Assembly: GCA_032622095.1 (NCBI GenBank)
Contig: CP136067.1
Coordinates: 78,826,705 to 78,890,704, forward strand
Origin: Siphonodentalium dalli
Lineage: Eukaryota > Mollusca > Scaphopoda > Gadilida > Siphonodentaliidae
Length of the DNA stretch: 64,000 nucleotides
Direction: 5' to 3'
Shown piece by piece: positions 1-12,400 of this stretch. Under the pieces are notes generated by a model. It worked only from the letters and a program-made list of their open reading frames with translations, was not told the DNA's origin and did no database searches. The translations under genes and the position numbers were made by a program. Positions within the stretch are counted from its first letter, which is position 1. Each line of letters starts with the position of its first letter.

Positions 1-2249
1 AATGAACATAATCATTACATTTCACGAATCAAGAATAATTATGTCTCCTGTCATAATCTTCAGATATTATAAAATAGTGTGTCATAATAATCACTTGTAC
101 CAAATTTTTCAAACAAATTCCTGACAGATTTTGAATCCATTTTGAAATATCAGGAAAGTTTGGCAAAACGTACGTTTATAGATTATTCGAAGAACTCTTG
201 GTGATTCGTGCCCGCTATACCAACGATGCATGGCACAACTGGCAACATATAGTCAGAGTAAAACCCAGCCGCACATATCGGGCTGTGTATTTCCAAAGTT
301 GAACAACATCTTCAAAAAACAGTTTACCCCTGTTCCTTGCCATCTATCCTGTCTCAACAAAATATTTCTCATGGAGAGCTTCTGAATCAGAATTCACTTT
401 ATGGACATTTGTGTAGGCTTATGTACGTACGTGCGCAGTCGTATTGCATGTGTTAACCTTTGTATACTAACTAATCATTGACGAGTAGTTATCGCTTAAG
501 AAATGTCAACATAATAAGTTTAACAAACAACCATAGTCGTTAATTGAACTTATTATCTGAATATTTCCCTGCAATAAATAAGAGTTCTTCTGTACTTGTG
601 TTATCTGAACACCCCTCTATACACCAGTCCAATTCATATTATTTTATAACTGAGTGGATAATCCATTTCACTGAGTACAGAAAGGTTAAGTCCAATCCAA
701 TGTGTCACCCAGAGACACGATTAGCTAAATTAACAAATTTGAAGGGGAGTATAAAACACTTTAAATCATTGCGCGAAAACAACCATATAGTAATGCATCA
801 TGAATGAAAGTATATTTTTGATGTTGACAAATCCACATTTCATGGTACCAAAACTAATTTAATTTTAATTTTCAAAAGTGAGGGTTTGAATTATAAATTA
901 GCATTACCAGAAAGTAAACAGCTATGTCCAGTAAAAAGCAAATGGGGATATACTGGATTGACTGCGTCCGTCCATTTGTCCGCTCACACGAGCACGTAGT
1001 TGTGAGGTGCGATCAATTGAACACAACTGTTTTCTTTTTAAATTAGTTTTTATTTCTGACTATCTTCACTATTTAGTCAATATAATCATTCCCAAAAGAT
1101 AGAACATTTCTGACATAACTATCTAGAGAATACATATCGCTCGAAGAACGTATTATTGACTAACAAAGACTTGTTGGAATTCGTTTATGACATCACAACT
1201 TGTGGTCCACAAGTTATCAACTTGGTCGTAAATAAGTAAAATTTCACTATAGGGTGGGGAATAACTTCTTTTATGACGTTCTTTAAAACCTCTTTGGGAA
1301 TTGTAGAGGTCCCCTCAGATGATAGATAGCATTGTCAATGCCCATGCTTGAATTTGCACTGGTGTGGTGTATATGCTAGCACCGGTGGTGTGATCTCTTG
1401 TGTATACATTGGGTCAGGTTCTCTCAACCAGCCAAGCATACAGTTTAGCATAGCCAGACTTGTCCAAATCGTAAAACTAATTATCCACCTTGTTCCCGGA
1501 GGCTATATTGGACTGGTGTGATTGCACCTTAAATAAGTGTCACATATGTATTTATAGTTTCCGTCACCTGTAAATTGTTACTTACTATATATGATTATGA
1601 TGCGTCCGTAGTTCCTTTCAGCCAACTTTATGAAGTTTATGGCATTCTTCCTTTAAATTAAAATTTGGCACCCGGTTCATGAATTCCACACTGGACTCGG
1701 TTGGTAACACATTTAAAGGGACTCAATGCCTTCAAAGAGGGTTCATGCGAAATAACATAAATTAAGTTTGTTAAACAATTATATATCATCAACATATACA
1801 TGCAAACATAGAATGAGTATTCTTATTTTCATTACTCATAGCTCTCCAATAATGAGATTTCGCGTGAAATTATCGTGAAGTTATAAAGCTATAAAAGTCC
1901 AATTATAGTCCAATAACATACCAAAGTAATTTTTTTAAATTGGGAACATTGGGAAAGATTATGAAAATCATATTCAGACTAAAATATTTAAACTTACTAC
2001 ATGATTAGCGATGTTTGTTGCCAAATCACTGTAACAGTTCTGTTTACATAAAATGGTTTCAACACATGAAATTTCATTATTGGAGAACTATCAATAATGA
2101 ACATATAAGAACCAAGTTTATATATTTCTCCATGTTCTTCTTAGTGGTGATGTTTTACAGACATGTGTGGGTGTTTGGACATTTACCCACCGCGAGTGCC
2201 CTTGATCCCTTTAACGATATATGTGGACTGGTTTGGTGAGTTAGATTTA
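1..2249. other. No gene recognised; repeat-derived edge
   Basis: I see no convincing exon or RNA gene. The first ~75 bases resemble a stretch near 16371-16445 and, more weakly, one near 14058-14125, so a dispersed repeat runs off the left edge. Short frames here lack codon structure and recognisable domains. A short run of GTCC-type repeats near 965-985 resembles the flanks of other repeats in the window. Confidence 0.5.
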
Positions 2250-2640
2250 AGGGAGACGCGCGTTTTTGCTTAAAACAGCCAAAAATGACAAGAGGTTTTC
2301 AACAAAGAATTTCCTCTATCTGGTGAAAATTCTTGAATTTCACATATCATCTTCGTTGTACATAGAATCTGAGCAATTATTAAGAGACGAGAAACAAAAT
2401 GGATTTTAATATATTTGAGAGGTTGAAAATATAAATTTCTTGTTTTGTCCCTTTCGGTACCAAGAACTGCTAGAATAATTAATAATTTCACACAACACGC
2501 CAATTACCAAATAATTTGTTGTCTTGGCTCTATGAGAGGAGGCTTCATTTGTATCATAATGTTGAGTCAGATTTGTAGTTGCATAATATAGCATCATACT
2601 CCCATATATTATAATGAAGAATAAAGCAGTCACAAATATT
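2250..2640. repeat. Dispersed repeat family A, copy 1
   Basis: This stretch aligns over most of its length with 15817-16155, sharing blocks such as CCAAGAACTGCTAGAAT, AATTTCACACAACAC and GCATAATATAGCATCA. Its left end also matches 14451-14520. Three partial copies in one window indicate a moderately abundant interspersed element. I see no coding capacity, terminal inverted repeat or A-tail, so the class is unknown. Confidence 0.7.
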
Positions 2641-2649
2641 CAAAAATAT

Positions 2650-3080
2650 AGGAGAACGTGCGTCCGACCCTTAACATTATAAAACGCAGAAGTCACTTTG
2701 AGCGAGAATGGCAAATTCGACAGCGGCTTCGTCGATCTTCTATAGTTGTTTGTAAACGCGTTACTGTCCCTTCAGCGCGAGGTTTTCCTGAACATCCTAT
2801 TGTAGCGTTTGAGTGCCAAATAAAGAACCTGATCGACGGCACGCGCATCAAAAGTGACTTCTCGTGACTTTGATTGTCTGCGATCAATGCCGCCATATTA
2901 TGATGAGAGCATCAACAACAACTAACAGATTTAGTGCATTTTCTCGGCGCGATAATCGGATTGACTTAATGCGATTTTCCGCTCCCCCATTGTGATTGTG
3001 GTCCTGTGTTATTTCACGCACAATCGAGCGGTTGTTGTTCCGTGAGATAAGCTGAGACTTCAGAAAACGGATTGGCATTG
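2650..3080. other. Relatively CpG-rich segment, possible exon or promoter
   Basis: Compared with its AT-rich surroundings, this segment has many CpG dinucleotides and higher GC. Short open frames exist on both strands but none shows a known domain. It could be the 5' end of an untranslated or small gene, or a less decayed repeat. Nothing in the sequence decides between these. Confidence 0.2.
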
Positions 3081-4149
3081 TATTGGAGAAAGGATACTAA
3101 TATAGATTTCTGAGGATAGGTTTCACTTCTGTTGCCTCAATCATTTCACAGAATTAGGACAAAGGGACGCGGATCATACATGTGGGACAGGTATATTTCA
3201 TTCTTCGACAGAATTTTTCGACGCTTCTGAATTTCGGAATAGGTTTGGACAAAATTATTTTAAGTAGGATATCTATCAAGTAATAATTTCGGATCGGTTT
3301 CCATGCAAATCCCCAAAGGAAAAGTTATGTGTGAGCAGTATGCTCATAGACTAAAGCAGACATGTCATTAAAGAAACATTGTTGGGTTACTGTCACGAAT
3401 GGAGCAGATACATTAGTGCACATACTTACCCCTGGTCAAGTGGTCATGTAAATGTGCTATGATGCTCGTGGGTCCTGCTGAACTGATATTATGCTTTTAG
3501 GACAAACTGATGCTGTTCAGAAAAAGTACCGTTATTTTTTCTAAAGTTGTCAATTTCGTGGTGATCGGATAATCCGAAAATATCCGAGAAAAGCCATGCA
3601 GTATATGTGTGTCAAACATACAAAACATATATATTGCGAAATATATTAACACTGGTTGTATTAGTTGTTACAAATCGACTTTTATCAAGATGGCTATTTA
3701 CCGTAAAACATGTGCCACTATGTAGCCTTTGCTCTGCAGCTTTTCGTGAAAATCCCCATTCAAAATTAGTCACTGAGTTTCCTGTTTAAATATGTGCAGC
3801 TGTTTGGAAGTTTATAAATATTCAAAATAGTATATGTGAGTGGTCAGCATTATATTAAGAAACAAATTGCTGAGTGGAGTGATTGAACTTGACAATAAGA
3901 TGTACAGATTGAGCCCTCCGAATTCCGCTTTTTTCATGTTTTATATCAAAATAACACGAGTACCATGCATTAAGAACTTCAACTAAATTTGGTCGGACTG
4001 ATTTTAAAAGATGGTTCCAATATTTTCAGTAGATTTGGAGCTGAAATCTGACCACTTTGTTTATTGACAGACTTATTTTTATGATATGCAGGATAAGGAA
4101 GCTTTCTAGAGAGCTCAATGAAACATTCAAGAGTTGCGGCTGACCAGCC
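3081..4149. other. No feature recognised
   Basis: AT-rich sequence with no exon, RNA gene, tandem repeat or inverted repeat that I can support. Confidence 0.45.
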
Positions 4150-4500
4150 TGTTCTCCTAAAAATCAGCACGTTATCGACTTAAAATAGGATTTTAGGTTC
4201 ATAATCAGCGTAGAATCGGCTCATTTTGAATCCATAACGAACTAAAATGAGAAACTTTAGTGCCATTAACGACTCACAATAATTTATTATAAGTTTATTA
4301 TGGGCGGACAAAAACCTGAATAGACCAACTCAAGACATCTCTTAAATCTGAAGTACGCTCTTTAAATTGTGCTCTCACTGTGGCCATAAAACGGAATAAC
4401 GGATATAAATCCACTATCGACTTACTTCAGAATCAAATAATCCAATATGAACCTATGTGCATCTTATAGGTTGATATGAACCTATCTGTGCGAGGATATG
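4150..4500. repeat. Composite dispersed repeat B+C, copy 1
   Basis: The left part (4150-4335) is a decayed foldback repeat with motifs of the type ACGACTCA..AATGAGAA..TTTAGT, related to 30905-31052 and 42695-42832. The right part (4345-4500) carries GTACGCTCTTTAA, CATAAAACGGAATAACG and CCAATATGAACCTATGTG. It is related to 6045-6220, 11840-11975 and 42838-42960. The same order of the two parts recurs at 42.7-42.96 kb, so they probably belong to one element. Confidence 0.65.
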
Positions 4501-4639
4501 TTGGACTGACTGACCACCATTTCGTGAAGTTTTACCCGAATCGCTGAATTTCTTTATGAATTGTTGAACGTGAACACAGTTTCAAAAATATGTGGGAGAT
4601 GTCTTCTGTCTCGCTTTTACATCTATCTGTCGTAAATTG

Positions 4640-4890
4640 GACATTTTAAGAAACGTGTTAGTTGATAATATTCGTATAATCTATTTTTCGTTTATCTCCA
4701 CGATGCTTTGTACAGTGAGATTATGGTAACGGGCTTTGTTGAGTAATTTGTATACATCGCCGTTTTTGCGGATTGGCATCTTAGATTGCTTTCCATCATA
4801 AAAGAGTCTCGTTTGTGAAATGTCATCCCGAGGTACTTGATATTATCAACCTGTTCAATGATTTTGTCGTTAATCGCGAAAGCTTGTAAT
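4640..4890 (-). pseudogene. LINE reverse-transcriptase C-terminal fragment
   Basis: Read on the minus strand from about 4890, one frame gives a stretch with IIEQVDNIKYLGMTF followed by a segment like LRCQSAKTAMY. This is the usual region just after the RT catalytic core of non-LTR retrotransposons (the YLG block and the QA.KA block). The frame closes at a stop near 4690. Neither the FADD core nor a 3' tail is visible nearby, so this is a short truncated relic. It does not obviously belong to the same LINE family as the 35-37 kb copy. Confidence 0.6.
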
Positions 4891-4899
4891 TTGTGCTTA

Positions 4900-5885
4900 C
4901 TTGTCGGCTATGATATTGATGGGATAAAGTGATGATGTCAATAAAAACTGCAGTTATTCTTCTAAAAAATGTCATGTTCGTGGACGAGCGATTAGTGGAA
5001 AAGCTATTCTATGTGCGAAGCATTCGGGTACATATTCTGAAATTTCTTTATGGATTCGCTGCCTGTTGTAACACCACACGCATGCAGCTTATTATTAAGC
5101 TACTTCAAGAGATATGTTAATTTACTGTGTTTAATGCCTTTTCTTCGGATTAGCCAAAAAACATTTACAATGACAACATAAGAAAAATAACGATACTGTT
5201 CATGAATGATCATTTGACCCACCAACATCGTATATGTAAATTAGAAGGACCCTCCAACATAAAGACAGCAAAACTCCTCTCTGCATGTGCATGAGCGAAA
5301 ATACTCGTTTTGAGAAATGAATGTTATTGGAGATAAATACCACGTATTGTGCGAATATCCACAACCAGACCAAAACAGACAACGGTACATTTAGAAATGT
5401 TACTGGAACTTCCATAATCAGAGAAAATATTCCATTCTTCTTTAAAATAACGAATCAACTATAATTTTTAAACATGAGTAGATTTATCTCTCACGTCAAG
5501 GAAATAGCGAGTTGCTCTCCTGTGTCATTCTTATTTCATCCTGATCGTCGGAGGTTGCAAGCAATAATGTGTATTGTGTTTAGGGCCCGACGAATCGGCA
5601 ATATCAACATCGAATAGAATTTCGAATCGAATCGACGATGATTCAAATCGAATCTAATCTTGTGCCGACACTTTAGCAGATTTGCGGTACCTGGGAGTGG
5701 GAGGTACGAGCAAAAATAGGGCAAATGTCCGATGATTTTATAACGTCAGTGAGATAACGCGAATTAAGCTTACGATGAAGGTTCATTAAACTTCATTTCT
5801 ATGACATAATATGAACAACATTTAATCATAGTTACAGTTTAATATCACAATGCCACTATGCGTGTTTATATTATTAATATATGTT
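4900..5885. other. No feature recognised
   Basis: No exon, RNA or repeat structure that I can support. A short purine/pyrimidine patch near 5600-5650 (TCGAATCGA-type repeats) is low complexity. Confidence 0.4.
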
Positions 5886-5889
5886 CATA

Positions 5890-6225
5890 ACATCATGGAT
5901 TTGGTCTGTTCTCGTGAAAATAAGCTCATATTGAACTTATTTCAAACACACAAATAAGCCCATGCAAATCGGCATTATTTGAATCTGAATTACGTTTATA
6001 TATGAACCGAAATAGTCTTATACCGGATATACGTTCTGTATCATGAGTTTTCACTGTCGCCCGCGCCATAAAACGGAATAACGCGTATAAGTCCAATATG
6101 GGCTTAATTCAGAATCAAATAAGTCCAATATGAGCCTATGTGAATATTTAGGTCCAATATGAACCTATGTGAATATTTAGGTCCAATATGAACCTATTTG
6201 CACGAAAATATGTTGCTTTGTGCAG
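5890..6225. repeat. Dispersed repeat C, copy 2
   Basis: Contains AATAAGCCCATG, CGCGCCATAAAACGGAATAACG and a short tandem run of AGGTCCAATATGAACCTATGTGA-like units. It is related to 4345-4500, 11840-11975 and 42838-42960. It is AT-rich, has no coding capacity and no detectable target duplication. Confidence 0.65.
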
Positions 6226-9180
6226 AATTAAAATGAAAATGAAATATCATATAACATTGTAGGAGGTAATCTCAGTTACCGTCGTTATCACATTCGCCAT
6301 GAAAGAATTACTGGGACAACTTTTTGGAGAGTATGTTCATAGTTCCATCCACATATGCAATTGCAAGACAATTCCCAGGAGGACATTTCTAACCCATACA
6401 GGATGTATCCTATCGGTGCATGTTGTTTCGTTGGAACTCTGGATACCAGTGAGTGGCATGGTAACGTAGATCAGTTCATCTACATCACTGAGTAAGTACA
6501 TCTGCACCACGACCTTGTATGCAGGAGAAAGCTAATGTTCAAGAACATTTTATACGGAACATTATTGCCGAATATACCCTTGTACAGAACATGTGAAGGG
6601 CAACGTAATTAAATTAACTGCAATCCACAAGTATGTCAACTGTATTGGAATAATATTGATCATAAGAGAAACCGGCAGTATTGGAAATCATATATGAGAT
6701 ATGTGTGATCATGCGATGCCTTATGATATCTGGGTCGAGATGCACCTGAAATTAATGTTCAACTATATCGACGACATTATGTCTGACAACCAAACGTCAA
6801 ACATGTCTTCGCTATAACGATATTGTTGACATAAATGCCCAGAACCGTTTACACCCCTCCTATCTTCACCACTATACGCGGGTTATTCGAGAATTCGCCA
6901 GTTCACGCTTTTCGGCGTTTTGTCACTTCAGCTCGTATATCGTCACGTATTACGTAACGGTCCGAAACTACTGTCCTTCTTCGTCAATTGAAGGCCAGTT
7001 GTGCAATAACACTGTTGGTATTGGGATTAATGTACTCAGTTGGGCGAATATAAAGATTTCGCGTGACACCAAAAAGAGTCCTCTGCATGGCGTATTCAAG
7101 AAATGCTGTTCCATGCATTCCAAATCCTGTTCAGTGGTTTGTCACTTTGTCCACGTTCCATCGCATTCAACATGATTACGCTACGGTCAGAAATTACTAA
7201 ACGAGATACCGCGAAAATGAACTATATCCAGTGTGATGTAATTGATGTTCTCCATCGGCCCATATAGGTCGCGGTAAATTCCTGTTACAAAGCCTTATAT
7301 ATTCTTATGTATAAGAACTATATGTTGCAGTTGTATAGCGACCTTCTTTGATGGGCACTTGCATACACGTACATCTAAACAATGTATATATGACAAGCTG
7401 TGCAAACTCAGGTTATTATATATGTTTATTTATCATTTCTTTACTGAAAATTTATAGTGGAAGTCACTGCGTGACAACTCGCTGAGATTTAAAGCGCAGA
7501 AGGACGCATGTTGGAATGCAGCTTTTATCTTGGTGATATAATTTCAAAAGATAACTTGAGCGAAATGCAGCTTGTGATATTTATGAATACACAATATATA
7601 CGATTGTCATATTCTCCCTTTATCAAGTTTAGCCTCGAAACTTTTGACTGCAAACACACAACGGGTTGTCGACTTTCTTAGTGTCAATTTAGTGAAAACC
7701 AACGGTATTTGATTTTTGGAAGTCCAGGTTTATGTTATTTTTCAAAAACAGAGATGACCGCTCATCTAAAAACGCACAACATGATACAACATGTATGCTT
7801 AAGAATAAAGACATCTCACAGTGCAAGCCAATACTCTAAGGCTATTTAATACATGCAATTGTCAGAGCATATTCTCGGGCAGAAAACTTTTTGGGCGTCA
7901 CATAACATGAAGGCAGGGTAATTTCTTGAAAAGTGACTTTCCCCACAAAATAAACCATTATTTGCACCATATAAGTGCTCTATTGGTTGTGTATTAATCC
8001 AGAAGATGGCGAATGTAGCTTCAATTATGGAAGATAACGTTTCTGAAATAAAAAATGCCATGAATATCAATGTAGAAATTATCCAACTCTGCGTCACCAT
8101 AACTGCTTCTCGTAGTTTTCAAGAGAAAGCTTCAGTCAACCGAGGTTAAAAGCATTCCCTCTGTTACCGGAGGCAGAGTTACTGTTCGCTCGTGTACCGA
8201 TATCCTTAAACCAATAAAACTGATGGGCATTTCGCGTGGCGGCGAACAAGGGGCGCGAACCGCGAATCGAAGGCGGCGCGTTTTATGAAGAAAATAATAT
8301 GGAAGTAAATTGTGTTATTAAGACTTTCCAAGAGTTTGTGAGAACTTCATTACCGTCAGGCAGCAGGTGATTAATCATAGGGAGACATTGATGGAATGGC
8401 TCGTACCATCTCGACTTCAAGCTGCCCAGAATTTAAATAAGATATTGTCACAAATTTGCTCTCGGATATTGGGAGTTGGCGACGCTATTTTAATGGGTCT
8501 TTATTATCGCGAGCAGTTCCTCTATCCCTTGTAGTCAACCCTCCCCCTGTCGTATACTGAGAGCATTACCATGCCGTTGAGATTCGGGACATATACTGAT
8601 ACAGGTCGACATCTGTTGGTTGTTTCGTTGTTTTTTTGTGGGGGGGGGGGGGTCTATGGGAATACCAGCCACTAGCCATATCATAGCAACTCCAGTTGTT
8701 TCTCGTGAAGGAAACCACATATAGTGGGAGAATCCGGTTATCCCGGCTTTGCATGGAATGGCAATCCGACCGAGAATCGAATCAGCTTCATAATCGCTGG
8801 GAGTCTAAAGGCAACATACTGCATTATACACCGAATGACTGAGCCACTAGACGCACATGAGACACGTCGAAATTATGCATGGTTCAGGTGTCCATTCGAA
8901 GTTGGTGCGGTTTTAACAATATCGCGAATACCTATAGACTTGGACGTGTCGGTTGGAATGTTTCAGAATGCATTTTCTGTACAAGCACCGGGTTCTCTTT
9001 AATCAGTATCATCAGTATGTGCAATTGACATAATTTTGTCCAGTTGCAGGACTCACATATATGCACAGTAAAACTAAATCAACCTTGATTATGATATCAT
9101 GCATTGTCTTCATTTTCTGCTGTTTTGAACAAAAACATTTGATATTGAGTACTCGTGGCTACTGTCAAATTGAAAGAGCA
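6226..9180. other. No gene recognised
   Basis: About 3 kb without a supportable exon or RNA gene. A poly-G run sits at 8641-8653. Open frames near 7846-8100 and 8724-9002 have no recognisable domain and no good splice context. Confidence 0.45.
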
Positions 9181-9182
9181 TA

Positions 9183-9535
9183 CAACATTCCAAGCTAATG
9201 GATAGACATTGAGTGGCATTTTAACATGTGCTTATATACGAATAAAAGCATCCCTATGGATATGTTTTACTTGTAGGAGTCAGGCATATATATTTAAGAA
9301 TTGACTAGCATAAAACGAACATCTAACACGACACTAATTTTCATAAAATTGCACCTCATGAGCTAGATAGTACAGGTATACTTGCGAACAATCAACAGTA
9401 GTTAATGTATTTATATACCAAGGCTTCGAATTGAAATATTCAATGTAGTCTGATGTCTGATTATGCATTGCCAGGATGCTTATAATATTTTATGCATCTG
9501 GAGTGAGCCTCTATAATATAGCATGTTGACTAACT
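9183..9535. repeat. Direct repeat D, left copy
   Basis: Matches 10207-10543 in the same orientation. Shared blocks include ACATTCCAAGC, CATCTAACACGACA, TACCAAGGCTTC, TGATGTCTGATT and ATCTGGAGTGAGCCT. The copies are diverged by many small indels. This is either an old local duplication or two insertions of one element. Confidence 0.75.
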
Positions 9536-9927
9536 AATGATTTATTGGATAACATATTACATATTTCATCACAAATATCAACAATGGCATAAATAATACA
9601 TATATGAATATACATGTGGAAAAATATATGCTATGATCGGTGTCATGGCCATGATAGGTCGTCTTCCTGACATCGATCAGGCTATAAACCACCGATCATC
9701 CAGGTTCACAAAGCCCTTGTATAGAGTCTCCTCTGGCTATTTAGTGCATTTCGAATTGTGCCATGTGTAAGAGGGATCAACATGGGACGAGCAATGTTTT
9801 GAATATTGAATCATGTTTCGAGCATAATCTGGGCAGCGTGGATTGTCACCTATGGGGTTCAGAGAGTACATTTCTGGAAGCTGAGGACAAGGTTTCGTTT
9901 GATGTTATTACGAGGTGATTTATTTAA

Positions 9928-10056
9928 CCCTTTCACTGCCAAGTCAGATTTTTGTATCAACCCATATTTCCTTGATCATTTTTCAAATTTATTGATTACA
10001 ATAATGTGATACATTGATGGAAAGAGCTCTAAGAGTCGGACTTGGCACTGAAAGGG
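9928..10056. mobile_element. Small piggyBac-type MITE (TTAA duplication)
   Basis: A 129-bp unit flanked by TTAA on both sides (9924-9927 and 10057-10060). Its ends are inverted repeats: CCCTTTCACTGCCAAGTC on the left and the complement of CCCTTTCAGTGCCAAGTC on the right, differing at one position. A TTAA duplication with a CCC-TTT start is the signature of the piggyBac superfamily. The unit is far too short to encode a transposase, so it would need one supplied in trans. It lies between the two copies of direct repeat D. Confidence 0.85.
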
Positions 10057-10206
10057 TTAAGTCATTGGATAGCGAGTTCCTTGGAGATTGGTATTTATGG
10101 AGGGGAAGTTTTGATTCGAAATCAACTCGGGTTTTTGTTATGTCTAATGGCATGGGGTCTTCTTGCTTCGGTTCCGTTGTTTTTTTCTTCTATATCTTAT
10201 CTTAGC

Positions 10207-10543
10207 AACATTCCAAGCCGAATAGTAGACATTGAAATGAGATTTTTAAATGTGCTATATAAAAGTACCCCCGTGGATTAGTTTTATTCACTATGTGAGT
10301 CAGGAATATATATTCTAGAACTGACTATAGCGTACAAACATAACCATCTAACACGACAATAATTATCATAAAACCGCACATGAAATATATATAGTACAGG
10401 TACACATTGTAGTTAATGGAGTTACCAAGGCTTCAAATTGAATTATTGAAAGTAGCCTGATGTCTGATTTTGCATTGACAGGATGACAATAATATTTTAT
10501 GAATCTGGAGTGAGCCTTTATAATAGCATAATGTTGACTGTCC
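10207..10543. repeat. Direct repeat D, right copy
   Basis: Same family and orientation as 9183-9535. It has no coding capacity and no clear terminal structure. Confidence 0.75.
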
Positions 10544-11293
10544 GGTGGGTGGCCACGAAGGTCTAGAATATTTAAAACAAAAATTCTTCCCTTTCTTTGT
10601 AACCTCGTGGAACAAAATACACAAGTTTAATATAACGGATGCTGATAAATTACTAGATTTCAAGGATAACTAAATGTGATAGAACCCATCAGAAAATCGC
10701 CTAAATGTTCGATAATTATATTGCAGATACCCAAAACTGTTGATGCAGATACGAATTTGAAAGTGATATCATGCACTTCTTCCTTAATTGCCTACTATTA
10801 TAATGCACAAAGACTAGAACTCTACCGTAAACTGGAGGACATCGACTTTCAAATTAGTGATTTGAAGCTTTTGCTTTTGGGGAATTCCAAGTGAAACCTC
10901 ATCTTGAAAGAAATGAAAAGATGTTCCGCGTTGTGCAGGGATATATAGCTGAAACAAAGCGTTTTGAGCCGGACTAACTTTCCACGAACACACCACATTC
11001 ACGTCGTATCCTACCACCGAGCATGTATACATATGTAGATGAAATTATTGAATAAATAAATACCACCACTGACTACCTTCAAGCTACCGAACAATTGCAA
11101 CAAATATAACATATATATACCCGCTATAAATAAGCAAAGGCCACTTTATCCCAGGTTTGTTTTCCATGGATAGAGAGGGGGCCGGCAAGTACAAACACAA
11201 AACCGGACTATCACACAATCTTTATACATACTTTCTTCTTTTTGTTGACCAAATTGATGTAACCTCGTCATGTATATGTTCTCTGTCATCTTG

Positions 11294-11295
<2 letters not shown>
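10544..11295. other. No feature recognised
   Basis: AT-rich unique-looking sequence. Two short open frames on opposite strands overlap around 10.7-11.0 kb and neither has a domain. Confidence 0.4.

Positions 11296-11352
<57 letters not shown>
11296..11352. repeat. (AT)n microsatellite
   Basis: An uninterrupted AT dinucleotide run of about 28 units. Apparent tyrosine-isoleucine reading frames across it on both strands are artefacts of the repeat. Confidence 0.97.
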
Positions 11353-11354
<2 letters not shown>

Positions 11355-11450
11355 ACTTGGGAGCAGGGACATTGTAAGTTAAAACTTGTACCCCAATCCC
11401 GCTGTAAATTAATTTACAATAAAACATGTTTCCAAGTAAAAGTAAGGGAC
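11355..11450 (+). mobile_element. LINE 3' tail fragment
   Basis: Contains a short element like GTAAGTTAAAACTTGTACCCC followed by AATAAAACATGTTT. It resembles the 3' ends at 52535-52625 (plus), 51739-51835 (minus) and the end of the 35-37 kb LINE (minus). All share an ACTTGT-CCCC block, then AATAAAATATGTTT-like sequence. No coding part is attached, as in heavily 5'-truncated LINE insertions. Confidence 0.5.
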
Positions 11451-11590
11451 GTCTAGCTCCATGCATGCATGCATGCAACTGGAAGCTCATTTTGTCTTTC
11501 AAATTCCAATTAAAACTTTTTTATTGTTACAATGTTTAAGAGAGTTTGGTCACTGCATGGCTCTATCCGAGCAGATATATCTGAAGTTTC

Positions 11591-11634
11591 CATTCCCTGT
11601 CATACAGGTTCTCGAACCTGTATGACAGGGAATG
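11591..11634. repeat. Perfect 21-bp hairpin
   Basis: The arms 11591-11611 and 11614-11634 are exactly complementary with a 2-base spacer. The arm begins CATTCCCTGTCATACAGG. No flanking duplication is obvious. It may be the collapsed core of a foldback element. Confidence 0.85.
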
Positions 11635-11649
11635 AACTTTCTGTCACTT

Positions 11650-11975
11650 CAGCCTGCTCTCAGGAAAATAAGCACAGCACAATACGGGCTTATTTTGAAT
11701 GTCGAGCTTTATGCCTATTTAGAGCGCATTTGAGGGAAAACCGTGGCGTTTAAAATAAGCACGTATAATCCTTATTTCTAAGCATGTATAATGATTATTT
11801 CAATACGAAATAAGCCCATGTAGGCACTAATTTTTCATAGACAAGTACGCTCTTTAGAATAGGTTTTCAATGTGGCCCGTGCCATTCAACTGAATAACGG
11901 ATATAAGCCCAATATGGGCTTATTTCAGAAAAATAAGTCCAATATGAACTTATTAGCATGAAGATATGTTGGTCA
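11650..11975. repeat. Dispersed repeat C, copy 3
   Basis: Contains AATAAGCCCATG, GTACGCTCTTTAGAAT, GGCCCGTGCCAT and CCAATATGGGCTTATTTCAG. It is related to the copies at 4345, 6045 and 42838. It extends further to the left than the other copies, through a stretch rich in AATAAGC. Confidence 0.65.
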
Positions 11976-12145
11976 CTTGGGTTTGGAGTGTTACTCTGGT
12001 CGGACTCTCCGCCTGAATTTTGGCATCAACACATTCATTTCCTTGCGGACATAACCGCAGAAATGTGCGACGTTCAGCTGCAGTGACTGTGGAGGTCCAG
12101 TAATATTCTGATCATTTGGATACGAAAGTTGTTTGATTCTCAGCT

Positions 12146-12400
12146 TTAATGTTCTTCATTTGAATTCATAGGCCAAAATGGGACAAAACGATTCATTGCT
12201 GAGTGTGCCCCGATACAGTTTGAATACCCATTTGGCTGTATGGTGACATCGTTTTTGTAATTACCTTGGCCAATGCCATATTTATGACAATTAAAATACC
12301 GCGAAGGTGATGGTACACAATTTGTCACTGGAAGTTTCATGTAACCAACCTTCAACTCCGGTGGGTGAGGAGACCAGTTGAAGGTCAGAACATCAAAATG
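12146..12400 (-). pseudogene. LINE ORF1 (gag-like) fragment with zinc-knuckle relic
   Basis: Read on the minus strand from about 12400, one open frame gives TFNWSPHPPELKVGYMKLPV followed by CVPSPSRYFNCHKYGIGQ. This matches the layout of the ORF1 protein of Jockey/RTE-like non-LTR retrotransposons: TFN..LP..IK.GY..VPV, then YIPNPLRCFKCQ.FGHG with CCHC zinc knuckles. The first knuckle here has lost cysteines (RYFNCHKYGIG for RCFKCQKYGHG). Later CCHC positions are also degraded, although a GAHSA block remains. It is a broken relic, with no matching ORF2 downstream on this strand. Confidence 0.6.

Noticed and set aside
8724-9002. 92-codon plus-strand frame
   Set aside because: No domain, no splice context and composition like random AT-moderate sequence.
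11146-11502. Overlapping 99- and 118-codon frames on both strands
   Set aside because: They are kept open by the (AT)28 run; the coding parts on either side share no domain.
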